DNA from: Bacteroidales bacterium | GTDB taxonomy: Bacteria; Bacteroidota; Bacteroidia; Bacteroidales; ML635J-15 | Assembly: GCA_028696755.1 (NCBI GenBank) | Contig: JAQVGK010000179.1 | Span: 1 to 7,175, forward strand | Direction of reading: 5' to 3' | Length of the DNA: 7,175 nucleotides | Shown: positions 1 to 6,097 of the stretch, one piece after another | Position numbering within the stretch: the first letter of the stretch is position 1 | Layout of the letters: each line of letters begins with the position of its first letter | Notes under the pieces: model-generated | What the model saw: only the letters and a program-made list of their open reading frames with translations | What the model was told of the DNA's origin: nothing | Databases searched by the model: none | Position numbers and translations under genes: made by a program

Positions 1-397
1 CTGTCAAATTTACATCACCATCTTTACCAATATCTCGAGATGCATCCGGAGCATCGCTATTAACACCCTTTAGCCAACCCTGCAAAGTATATGCATAGTC
101 GAGAGCCTGAACTTTGTCGTTGCCAAGCTCGACGCGTGCCAAAGGACCATGTTTGTAATAAAAATACTTAGCATCCTGCTGCCAGTTTATATTATCGTCG
201 CTGGTTTCTACATGAGTAATTCTATTATCGGCATCGTACCAATAACGATGATGGAACTGATCGGGCTCGCCTGTCTGATAACTTACCTTTTTAACATTTC
301 CGCTAATTAGGTCGTACTCGTAATCGATGCGCTTATATTGCTGACCAATATCTGCAAGTTCTACAATACGATGCACCAGCGATTTTACATTACCGTG
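1..397 (-). pseudogene. RHS/YD-repeat protein fragment, truncated upstream
   Basis: Read on the minus strand, this stretch is open and encodes tyrosine-rich RHS/YD-repeat sequence: HGNVKSLV, then IDYEYDLISGNVKKV, RYWYDADNRITHVETS, YFYYKHGPLARVELGN and LDYAYTLQGWLKGVNS. These are motifs of the large Bacteroidota RHS repeat-associated shell proteins, which are exported or toxin-encapsulating proteins normally over 1000 residues long. Homology stops abruptly just before HGNV, near 397. The same frame continues without recognisable RHS sequence to a TGA at 470-472 and contains no ATG. The upstream part of the gene, including start and signal peptide, is therefore missing here, while the downstream part runs off the window. 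I infer a remnant or rearranged cassette. A functional gene starting at an unusual codon cannot be excluded but is unlikely. Family assignment is confident; pseudogene status is moderately so. Confidence 0.75.
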
Positions 398-550
398 ATT
401 ACAAATCCGAGCGAGCTTTGGGCGGTAACATTGTGCTGCGAGGTTAAGTTTGTAGGAGTGAAGTATTTCTCAAAATCTTTTTCAAAATTACTGCAACCAA
501 AGTAAAATAATATTGTCTTTTGATTAACTTTACATTTTTAAAATATAGTT
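398..550. other. Spacer between RHS remnant and protease; possible element end
   Basis: This 153-base spacer holds no credible gene. Its first part (about 398-470) is more G+C-rich than the A/T-rich part next to the protease start. It begins exactly where RHS homology ends, with GATTACAAATCCGAGCGAGC on the plus strand (389-408 spans the joint). My impression is that similar ATTACAAATCC sequences recur between genes in Bacteroidota, but I cannot verify this here. I infer it could be the end of an inserted or recombined element. A TAAGTTTG octamer at 445-452 matches a -7 box but lacks a partner at the right distance. Confidence 0.3.
525..532 (+). promoter_or_regulatory. Weak candidate -7 box upstream of the M4 protease
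   Basis: TAACTTTA lies 18 bases before the ATG at 551 and matches the Bacteroidota -7 consensus TAnnTTTG at all but the last base. No TTG is seen about 20 bases upstream, so the -33 element is absent or degenerate. The leader is A/T-rich with no Shine-Dalgarno sequence, as usual in this phylum. The call rests on position and one partial match only. Confidence 0.3.
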
Positions 551-1021
551 ATGAGAAAGCTGGTTTTACTTTTATTATTTGTTTCGTTTTCGGTAATTTC
601 ATTTTCACAGGTTTATAAAGCTCACGACGCTTCTGCCCGAGTTAATGGTGCCGATATTGTTAGATATGAGGAGTATACAAAAGTTCCTGTATTTATTCAT
701 TTTTTACCTTCAGTAAATTTATCGGAAGATAAAGCTCTCACTTTTAGCAAGAGCTTCTTTGCTGGGACAGGTAATTCTTTCGAGTTAAAGAATATTCAAA
801 AAAATAAATCTGGCGATCAAACTCATCGCTATGTTCAAACATTTAACGGAATTCCAGTTGAGTTTAGCGCATGGAATCTACAAGTCCGTAACAATCGTGT
901 TTTTGCGATGAATGGCGATTTGCTCGATAATCCGCAAGTAGTTTCAAACTTTACACTTTCCGAGAATCAAGCATTGGATGCTGCCCTTGCTCATGTTGGC
1001 GCCGACCTTTACATGTGGTAG
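551..1021 (+). CDS. Secretion signal and N-terminal propeptide of the split M4 protease
   Basis: This 156-residue piece starts at the ATG at 551. The first residues, MRKL followed by a run of Leu/Val/Phe, form a Sec signal peptide with likely cleavage after SFS (residue 19, before Gln20). Residues about 55-105 resemble the fungalysin/thermolysin propeptide (FTP) domain, ending in the typical HRYVQTFNGIPVEFSAWNLQ segment that chaperones folding and inhibits the immature enzyme. The PepSY-like part begins near residue 135 (LSENQALDAALAHVG) and is cut after YMW by the TAG. Translated alone, the product would be an exported propeptide fragment without catalytic residues, probably unstable. The good fit of the signal peptide supports the chosen start; the A/T-rich leader with no Shine-Dalgarno sequence is normal for Bacteroidota. 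Confidence 0.8.
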   Translation: MRKLVLLLLFVSFSVISFSQVYKAHDASARVNGADIVRYEEYTKVPVFIHFLPSVNLSEDKALTFSKSFFAGTGNSFELKNIQKNKSGDQTHRYVQTFNGIPVEFSAWNLQVRNNRVFAMNGDLLDNPQVVSNFTLSENQALDAALAHVGADLYMW

Positions 1022-1039
1022 GACGCTGGCGAAGAGCAA

Positions 1040-4000
1040 ATGCTTAAAACTTTCAAGAAAGACCAAAATGCTAGCTATTTTCCACAGGCAATAAAAGTAT
1101 TGGTACCAGCACAAGCATCATTTAAAAACAACGAATTGCATTCGGCTTACAAGTTCGATATTTATGCGAAAAAACCACACAAAAGATTAACTGTTTATGT
1201 TGATGCAAGCAATGGAGATGTGCTTTTCTCAATTTCTCAGTTGTATGGCAGTGATGAAGTTGGAACTGCAGTTACTCAATACAGTGGCAATCAACAGATA
1301 AATACTGAATATACTGGTGGTCAGTATATATTAAACGACAATACACGTGCTGATGGAATTCATACCTGGGATTGTAATATGAGTTCCGACTATGATGCTG
1401 CAGTTGATTTTTACGATGCCGACAATAACTGGAACAACGTAAATGCAGAGCTTGATGAATATGCAACAGACGGACATTTTGCAACTGCTTCGACCTATGA
1501 CTACTATATGAATGTTCATGGACGAAATAGTATTGACGGAAACGGATATCAGCTTTGGTCGTTTGTGCATTATAATCTTGTTGAAGCTGGTTATAGTAGC
1601 AACATGAATGCATTTTGGAATGGTCAATGGATGACTTATGGAGATGGCACAGAAACTATTACACCTCTCACAACCGTTGATATTTGTGGGCACGAGATCA
1701 CACACGGACTCACATCTTATACTTGTGGTTTAAATTATCAGGACGAGTCTGGTGCAATTAATGAGGCTTTTAGCGATATCTTTGGTACTGCAGTGGAATT
1801 TTATGCAGCACCTGCTTATGCCGATTACCTTATTGGAGAGGATATCGGACAAGTTTTTAGATCAATACAAGATCCAAATTCTACTAATAAACCAGATACT
1901 TATTATGGTAATTTCTGGTGGTTCGATTCAGGCGATTACGGAGGCGTTCATACCAACGGAATAGTTTTATGTTATGGATTTTATCTTTTGTGTGAGGGTG
2001 GAACAGGAACTAATGATTTGGAGAACGATTATACCGTTAATGCAATTGGGATGGAAAAAGCCGAACAGATTTTTTTCCGTTTGCAAACAGTTTATTTAAC
2101 ACCCACATCCGATTATCACGATGCTTGGTTTTACTCAATGCAGGCTGCTGCCGACTTATACGGAGCTTGTTCGTTCGAAGTAAAGAGCGTTGGCGATATG
2201 TATTATGCTATCGGAGTTGCACCCGAACCTTATGTTGATGATGTTCATGCTGGATTCGATGCGTTGTTTACACAAAATTGCGAACCTCCATTTACTATTC
2301 AGTTTATTAATCAAAGTTATAATAGTGATAGTTTTTTCTGGAATTTTGGTGATGGACAAACATCAACTCAAATAAATCCTTCGCATACTTATACAACTGC
2401 TGGTTTTTTTGATGTTCAACTTTATGTTGATGGAACAGCTTGTGGCGATGATGTAGAACTTATTGAAGATTTTGTTATTATTGATGAATCTATACCTTGT
2501 GCTACAATTTTTCCAACAACAGGCAATCAGGTTATTAACAAGTGCAGCGGTATTATCTATGATGCAGGTGGGCCAGTTGGCAATTATTACGATAATTCTA
2601 ATTCAACATTAACAATTCATGCAGCAGGTGCTGAGAGCATCCTTTTAAATATCGAAGAATTTAATGTCGAGGCGGGTAGTGGCTTTGACTGTGATTACGA
2701 CTATATTGCATTTTTTGATGGTAGCAATACTTCTGCAGAGTTGATAAATTCTACTTATTATTGCAATTCAAATGGAAATCCAGGAACAATTTCCTCTACG
2801 GGCGAGTACTTAACAATTCAATTTTATTCAGATGGTGGACTTAACCTTTCAGGATTTAAAATATTGTACGATTGCTTAGGTAGCGAAAATCCTCCAGCTC
2901 CATACTTTAGTGCAAATAAAGTTTACACTTGCGATGGTTTAATTAGCTTTGACGACAATTCTCTTAACAATCCGCAAACTTGGTTATGGGATTTTGGAGA
3001 TGGTAATACTTCAAATGAACAAAATCCAGAGCATGAATATACTGCTTCTGGAGTTTATACCGTATCCCTCGAAGTTGGTAATAGCTATGGAACTCAGGAA
3101 TTGGTTAAAACAGATTATATTACCGTAGTGCTTCCAGATGCTCCAACAATTGGTGATGTCGTTGCATGCTCAGATCAATCGTTTAGCATCGAGTATGTTG
3201 GCGATGGTCAGCTAAGATGGTTTGATTCGCCCGAAGCCGAAACTCCTGTTTATACTGGAAACAACTGGCTACATCCTGCAATGCCCGAAGCAACAACATA
3301 TTGGGTTGATGAGTTTTTTGCTGGAGAAACTCTTTATGTTGGTTCCGAAAACGCCGAAGTTGGTGGTGGATATTTTGGAAACCCTAGTTATATTCATTAT
3401 CTCATTTTTGATGCATACGAACCATTTTTGCTCGAATCAATTCTTATAAATGCTGAAGGAAATGGAAATCGTACTATTGCTTTACGAAATTCTTCGATGG
3501 AAATTATTAGCCAGAAAACTATTTTCTGTCCTGATGGAGCTTGGAGAGTAGAGGTAAATATGGATATTCCTGTTGGCACAAACCTTCAACTTGTTGGTTT
3601 GGGAACTCCTAATTTATACAGAAATAACGAAGCCTCTTATGTTAATTTCCCTTATAATATTGATGGAGTTGTAAGTATTAAACAAAGCTCTGCTGGTACA
3701 AATCCTTTGGATTATTACTACTATTTTTATGACTGGAAAATCAGCACTTATGATTGTGTTTCTGCATTAACACCTGTCGATCTGGTTCCTGAAACATGTA
3801 TGGGCATAAACTCAGAATCAATTTCGAATATTTCGATTAGTCCAAATCCTGGGAATGGCATCTATGTTTTTACAAATTCAGACAACTCGAAATTCGATTA
3901 CACCATTACTGACATCAGTGGAAAAGAAGTCCTTAAGTCTAACTCCGATAATCAAAGTTTCGATATCTCGAATTGTGCCAATGGAGTTTATTTTGTAACG

Positions 4001-4048
4001 ATTATTTCTGATTCAGGAACTAAAACTGTAAAACTTGTTAAAAACTAG
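1040..4048 (+). CDS. Thermolysin-like M4 zinc metalloprotease with PKD, CUB and T9SS sorting domains
   Basis: Numbers follow the full frame from 551. The M4 domain spans about 243-558. It shows NAFW at 353-356, the zinc motif HEITH at 381-385 (Glu382 catalytic), the third zinc ligand Glu405 in NEAFSD, Asp462 and the transition-state His467 in GGVHTN. The 24-residue spacing from first His to Glu405 equals that of thermolysin, so the active site looks complete. A PKD domain follows at about 573-645 (FFWNFGDG), a CUB domain at 650-775 (DYDYIAFFDG), a second PKD at 782-860 (WLWDFGDG), an Ig-like segment at 863-922, an unnamed beta-rich module at about 925-1070, and a T9SS type A sorting domain at 1093-1165 (ISPNPGNGIY, ending KTVKLVKN). 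The family degrades extracellular proteins; the tail directs outer-membrane export and surface attachment. Starting at the ATG at 1040, the product lacks a signal peptide and half the propeptide, so secretion would need readthrough. Confidence 0.85.
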   Translation: MLKTFKKDQNASYFPQAIKVLVPAQASFKNNELHSAYKFDIYAKKPHKRLTVYVDASNGDVLFSISQLYGSDEVGTAVTQYSGNQQINTEYTGGQYILNDNTRADGIHTWDCNMSSDYDAAVDFYDADNNWNNVNAELDEYATDGHFATASTYDYYMNVHGRNSIDGNGYQLWSFVHYNLVEAGYSSNMNAFWNGQWMTYGDGTETITPLTTVDICGHEITHGLTSYTCGLNYQDESGAINEAFSDIFGTAVEFYAAPAYADYLIGEDIGQVFRSIQDPNSTNKPDTYYGNFWWFDSGDYGGVHTNGIVLCYGFYLLCEGGTGTNDLENDYTVNAIGMEKAEQIFFRLQTVYLTPTSDYHDAWFYSMQAAADLYGACSFEVKSVGDMYYAIGVAPEPYVDDVHAGFDALFTQNCEPPFTIQFINQSYNSDSFFWNFGDGQTSTQINPSHTYTTAGFFDVQLYVDGTACGDDVELIEDFVIIDESIPCATIFPTTGNQVINKCSGIIYDAGGPVGNYYDNSNSTLTIHAAGAESILLNIEEFNVEAGSGFDCDYDYIAFFDGSNTSAELINSTYYCNSNGNPGTISSTGEYLTIQFYSDGGLNLSGFKILYDCLGSENPPAPYFSANKVYTCDGLISFDDNSLNNPQTWLWDFGDGNTSNEQNPEHEYTASGVYTVSLEVGNSYGTQELVKTDYITVVLPDAPTIGDVVACSDQSFSIEYVGDGQLRWFDSPEAETPVYTGNNWLHPAMPEATTYWVDEFFAGETLYVGSENAEVGGGYFGNPSYIHYLIFDAYEPFLLESILINAEGNGNRTIALRNSSMEIISQKTIFCPDGAWRVEVNMDIPVGTNLQLVGLGTPNLYRNNEASYVNFPYNIDGVVSIKQSSAGTNPLDYYYYFYDWKISTYDCVSALTPVDLVPETCMGINSESISNISISPNPGNGIYVFTNSDNSKFDYTITDISGKEVLKSNSDNQSFDISNCANGVYFVTIISDSGTKTVKLVKN

Positions 4049-4082
4049 TTTTGTAATTTTAGAACAGTGATAATAATTTTTG

Positions 4083-4090
4083 TATTTTTG
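4083..4090 (+). promoter_or_regulatory. Candidate -7 promoter box of the lipoprotein gene
   Basis: TATTTTTG is an exact match to the Bacteroidota -7 consensus TAnnTTTG, 36 bases before the ATG at 4127. A TTTG at 4050-4053 is about ten bases too far upstream to be a normal -33 element, and no TTG lies at the expected distance. The gene probably has its own promoter rather than depending on the protease, whose stop is 78 bases upstream. Confidence 0.4.
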
Positions 4091-4126
4091 GATTAATAAA
4101 ACTGTATTAACCTAAATAATTTGAAC

Positions 4127-4867
4127 ATGAAAAAACTATCTTTATTTTTTATGATTGCAGCAATTGCATCAGTTTTAATCTCTTGTGGTGATGGATATGG
4201 TACAAAGCTGGAATATGGTTCAACTGAACTTTATTACACTGATAAAGTAACCGAAAAAGAAGCTAAAGCCTTGGGTGATTATTTGGAAGAAACCAAATTT
4301 ACCGAAGGTGACGAAACAAAAACAGTTCAGTTAACCAAAGAAGGCGATGTATATCAGTTCCGTATGGTTGTTAAGGAAAGCTATCTCGATGACGAAGATT
4401 ACGAAGCGATAGCAGCTTACTATGCTTATACACTGTCTCTAGATGTATTCGATGGTGAGGAAGTTGAAATGCATTTCTGCGATGATAAACTCGAAACAAA
4501 AAAGGTTGTTGAAATGGATAAAGGGTACGCAGGCGATGAAGACATGGATATGCTAGAGTTTGATGGAACAGAGATTGCATACGACAAATCGGTAACAAAA
4601 TCTGAAGTTAATTCTCTCGGTAATTATTTAATTGAGCAAGGTTTTACTGATGGTACAACAAAAAGTATTCAGTTTGTTCTAGAGTATGATACTTATGTTT
4701 TCAGAATGGTAGTAAGCGAAGAAACTGCTTATGATGAAGAATACGAAGAATTAGCTCGTACATTTGCTAACTCTATGTCAACCGATTTGTTTGATGGCGC
4801 TGCTGTCGAAATTCAACTTTGCGACGAGTACTTCTTACCTTACACTTATGTTGGGATGAATTACTAG
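4127..4867 (+). CDS. Acidic lipoprotein with two tandem copies of an unnamed domain
   Basis: The 246-residue product has a lipoprotein signal: MKKLSLFFMIAAIASVLISC, where L-I-S-C is the lipobox and Cys20 the lipidation site. This favours the ATG at 4127 over a TTG two codons upstream. The mature part is two homologous repeats, about residues 28-127 and 143-241, joined by an acidic linker. Shared features are a TE(L/I)-Y start, VT followed by an alpha-helical LG(D/N)YL segment, a (V/I)QF-type strand, FRMVV (78-82 and 192-196), (D/E)(D/E)xYE, S-x-D-(V/L)-FDG (104-110 and 218-224) and a (F/L)CD motif (117-119 and 231-233) with one conserved Cys per repeat. I do not recognise a named family or a catalytic signature. 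A soluble, membrane-anchored periplasmic or surface role is inferred. The downstream hairpin closes the unit. Confidence 0.85.
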   Translation: MKKLSLFFMIAAIASVLISCGDGYGTKLEYGSTELYYTDKVTEKEAKALGDYLEETKFTEGDETKTVQLTKEGDVYQFRMVVKESYLDDEDYEAIAAYYAYTLSLDVFDGEEVEMHFCDDKLETKKVVEMDKGYAGDEDMDMLEFDGTEIAYDKSVTKSEVNSLGNYLIEQGFTDGTTKSIQFVLEYDTYVFRMVVSEETAYDEEYEELARTFANSMSTDLFDGAAVEIQLCDEYFLPYTYVGMNY

Positions 4868-4870
4868 AAA

Positions 4871-4890
4871 TTTTTTAGTCAACTAAAAAT
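4871..4890 (-). terminator. Small A/T inverted repeat, possible minus-strand terminator
   Basis: TTTTTAGT (4872-4879) is the inverse of ACTAAAAA (4882-4889) with only CA between them. On the minus strand this lies just beyond the stronger hairpin at 4902-4921 and ends in T residues, so it might help stop transcription of the NdpA-type gene. The stem is almost all A-T and may be chance in A/T-rich DNA. Confidence 0.25.
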
Positions 4891-4901
4891 CCTAATAGAA
4901 G

Positions 4902-4927
4902 AAGTCGGTACATGCCGACTTTTTTTT
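4902..4927 (+). terminator. Intrinsic terminator between two convergent genes
   Basis: AAGTCGG (4902-4908) pairs with CCGACTT (4915-4921) around a six-base loop, followed by T residues to 4927. This is a classic rho-independent terminator for the lipoprotein gene, 35 bases after its stop. It abuts the stop codon of the opposing NdpA-type gene at 4926-4928. The stem would also form in that gene's mRNA, but only a short, impure T-rich run follows on the minus strand, so termination there is likely weaker. Confidence 0.8.
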
Positions 4928-5972
4928 ATTCTTCGCTGTCAAAATATAACTTATAGAAATTCTTTCCGTTACTGCTGTCGAAGCCTCTTTCTAGCAAACG
5001 GTGATTTCCATGCACATAAATGTGAAAGTTTTTATCAAGTTTGATTATGCTTTTAAAATCCTTAGCCTGTTTTTTTACGGCCGAATTATTTATTTCAAAT
5101 TTGTCTTCTATCTGTACAGCATTTTCCTTTTCATAATCTCCTTTGTATGAAATAAAATCTTCGATAATCTCTGGATGACCAATAACTTCATCAGCAAAAA
5201 GATTTACATCAAAGCTGTCATTTTCCTTAAAAAATTTCATCGATTTATTTAATAGATCTGACTGTTCAGCCTTTGAAATTTCGTACTTAACAGGCATTTG
5301 TTCGGCAACAAAAGTTTTACAAAGCGACAGTGCATTTTTAGTGTGAAAATACTCATCCTTTCTGTTCTGAACATATAGAAAATCATCAATCCAATACATT
5401 GCTTCGGTTCCTTTACTTGTATTGTCAATTACCGAAACTATAAAACCATCTTCGCGCTCCGAATTTATTATAAGGCAAGCTTTGTCGGGCTTTTTTAGGT
5501 TTATTCCGCTGTCGAAATGCAAGCCAAAGTTCTCACCATCTTCGACAACCTGCATAAACAAGTCTTTATTTTCCGACTTAAACAAACCAATTGCATTTGT
5601 AAGTTCTCCATCAAGCTCAATACCTTCGAAATAAACTGTGTAAAACTCACCCGATTTAATTTTTGGATGCATTGTTTGCCTGTAAAGGTGCATAGCAAAA
5701 TTTCTGCTTTGCTCGTATAAGTTGCCAGGTTCATCAAAAGCAGCACAAGCATAAACATAAACTTCGTTCAAGTTAAGCTCCGACTCGTGATAAAACTGAT
5801 AAAACTCAGGCTGTTTAAACGAACCAAGAAAATGCTCGGTAAGAATAAGTTTGTCGTCATCGCTCAAACTGCTTTCGCTTTTTGATAAAACCAGTGGCTC
5901 GTCGTTATTCTTGTTTCCAACTTTGTGAATTACTAGGTTCTTTATTTCTGCTGAATTGAATTTAAGTGTCAT
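4926..5972 (-). CDS. NdpA/YejK-family nucleoid-associated protein
   Basis: The 348-residue product matches the 37-kDa nucleoid-associated protein family (NdpA, YejK in E. coli), and its length is typical of Bacteroidota members. Recognisable segments are the N-terminal EIKNLVIHKVGNK, then LFMQVVEDGENFGLHFDSGI and DKACLIINSEREDGF in the middle, YFHTKNALSLCKTFV, and the C-terminal AVKKQAKDFKSIIKLDKNFH leading into IYVHGN near residues 316-323. Proteins of this family bind double-stranded DNA in the nucleoid; E. coli YejK also interacts with type II topoisomerases. No signal peptide or membrane segment is present. I chose the ATG at 5970-5972. An in-frame ATG at 6014 would add 14 poorly conserved residues and would lie in the -33 region of the promoter. 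The gene stands alone, convergent with the lipoprotein gene. Confidence 0.9.
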   Translation of the reverse strand: MTLKFNSAEIKNLVIHKVGNKNNDEPLVLSKSESSLSDDDKLILTEHFLGSFKQPEFYQFYHESELNLNEVYVYACAAFDEPGNLYEQSRNFAMHLYRQTMHPKIKSGEFYTVYFEGIELDGELTNAIGLFKSENKDLFMQVVEDGENFGLHFDSGINLKKPDKACLIINSEREDGFIVSVIDNTSKGTEAMYWIDDFLYVQNRKDEYFHTKNALSLCKTFVAEQMPVKYEISKAEQSDLLNKSMKFFKENDSFDVNLFADEVIGHPEIIEDFISYKGDYEKENAVQIEDKFEINNSAVKKQAKDFKSIIKLDKNFHIYVHGNHRLLERGFDSSNGKNFYKLYFDSEE

Positions 5973-5984
5973 GCTTTTTTTATG

Positions 5985-6015
5985 CAAAGATATTTTTTTA
6001 AGCGCTAAGCACAAA
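5985..6015 (-). promoter_or_regulatory. Promoter of the NdpA-family gene
   Basis: On the minus strand TTTG (6012-6015) is followed after 19 bases by TATCTTTG (5985-5992), a full match to the Bacteroidota -33/-7 pattern at its usual spacing. Transcription would be expected to begin near 5977-5981, leaving a leader of only about five to ten bases before the ATG at 5972. This supports the shorter start. Confidence 0.75.
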
Positions 6016-6058
6016 AATTCTGTAAAAATTTCCAGTATACTAGGAAGCCCCTTCAGTC

Positions 6059-6073
6059 TTTTTGTAATCGGTA
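6059..6073 (-). repeat. Inverted copy of the ATTAC-type repeat word
   Basis: TTTTTGTAATCGGTA is the exact reverse complement of 15 bases at 6509-6523 (TACCGATTACAAAAA). It precedes the direct array by about 25 bases, so the repeat-rich block begins with one inverted word. The match is exact over 15 bases, but with A/T-rich ends. Confidence 0.5.
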
Positions 6074-6097
6074 TACGATATTTTCAGTTTTTAAGTA

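Larger units (their letters stand above)
551..4048 (+). pseudogene. M4 metalloprotease gene split by an in-frame TAG
   Basis: The two open frames 551-1021 and 1040-4048 lie in the same frame and together make a standard secreted M4 (thermolysin-like) protease of 1165 codons plus stop. They are separated only by one TAG (1019-1021, codon 157) and six codons, DAGEEQ. The order is signal peptide, FTP and PepSY propeptide, M4 catalytic domain, PKD, CUB, PKD, Ig-like segment, beta-rich module and T9SS sorting domain. The stop falls in PepSY after ADLYMW; a single base change from CAG, GAG, AAG or TGG would create it. No other stop or frameshift is visible in about 1000 downstream codons, so the lesion is recent, a sequencing error, or tolerated. 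As written, the gene cannot make an exported active protease in one piece. Readthrough is possible but nothing specific supports it. Confidence 0.8.

Noticed and set aside
1272..1705. Two minus-strand open frames opposite the protease
   Set aside because: They mirror a well-supported plus-strand M4 domain, have odd His/Ser/Cys-rich composition and match no family.
2156..3579. Several 60-75 codon frames on both strands within the protease
   Set aside because: All lie inside the PKD/CUB/Ig coding sequence in other frames, with no start signals of their own.
4041..4052. AAAACTAGTTTT palindrome over the protease stop codon as terminator
   Set aside because: It has no loop, is nearly all A-T and lacks a T-tract; it is likely chance in A/T-rich DNA.
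4371..4598. 75-codon minus-strand frame opposite the lipoprotein gene
   Set aside because: It is a shadow of the duplicated-domain gene, rich in Arg/His/Leu, with no promoter.
5422..5758. Open frames overlapping the NdpA-type gene
   Set aside because: They overlap a confidently assigned gene along its conserved middle part and show no recognisable protein features.
5973..6014. Fourteen-codon N-terminal extension of the NdpA-type protein
   Set aside because: It would start within the promoter's -33 region, and family members begin close to the conserved EIKNLVIHKVGNK segment.
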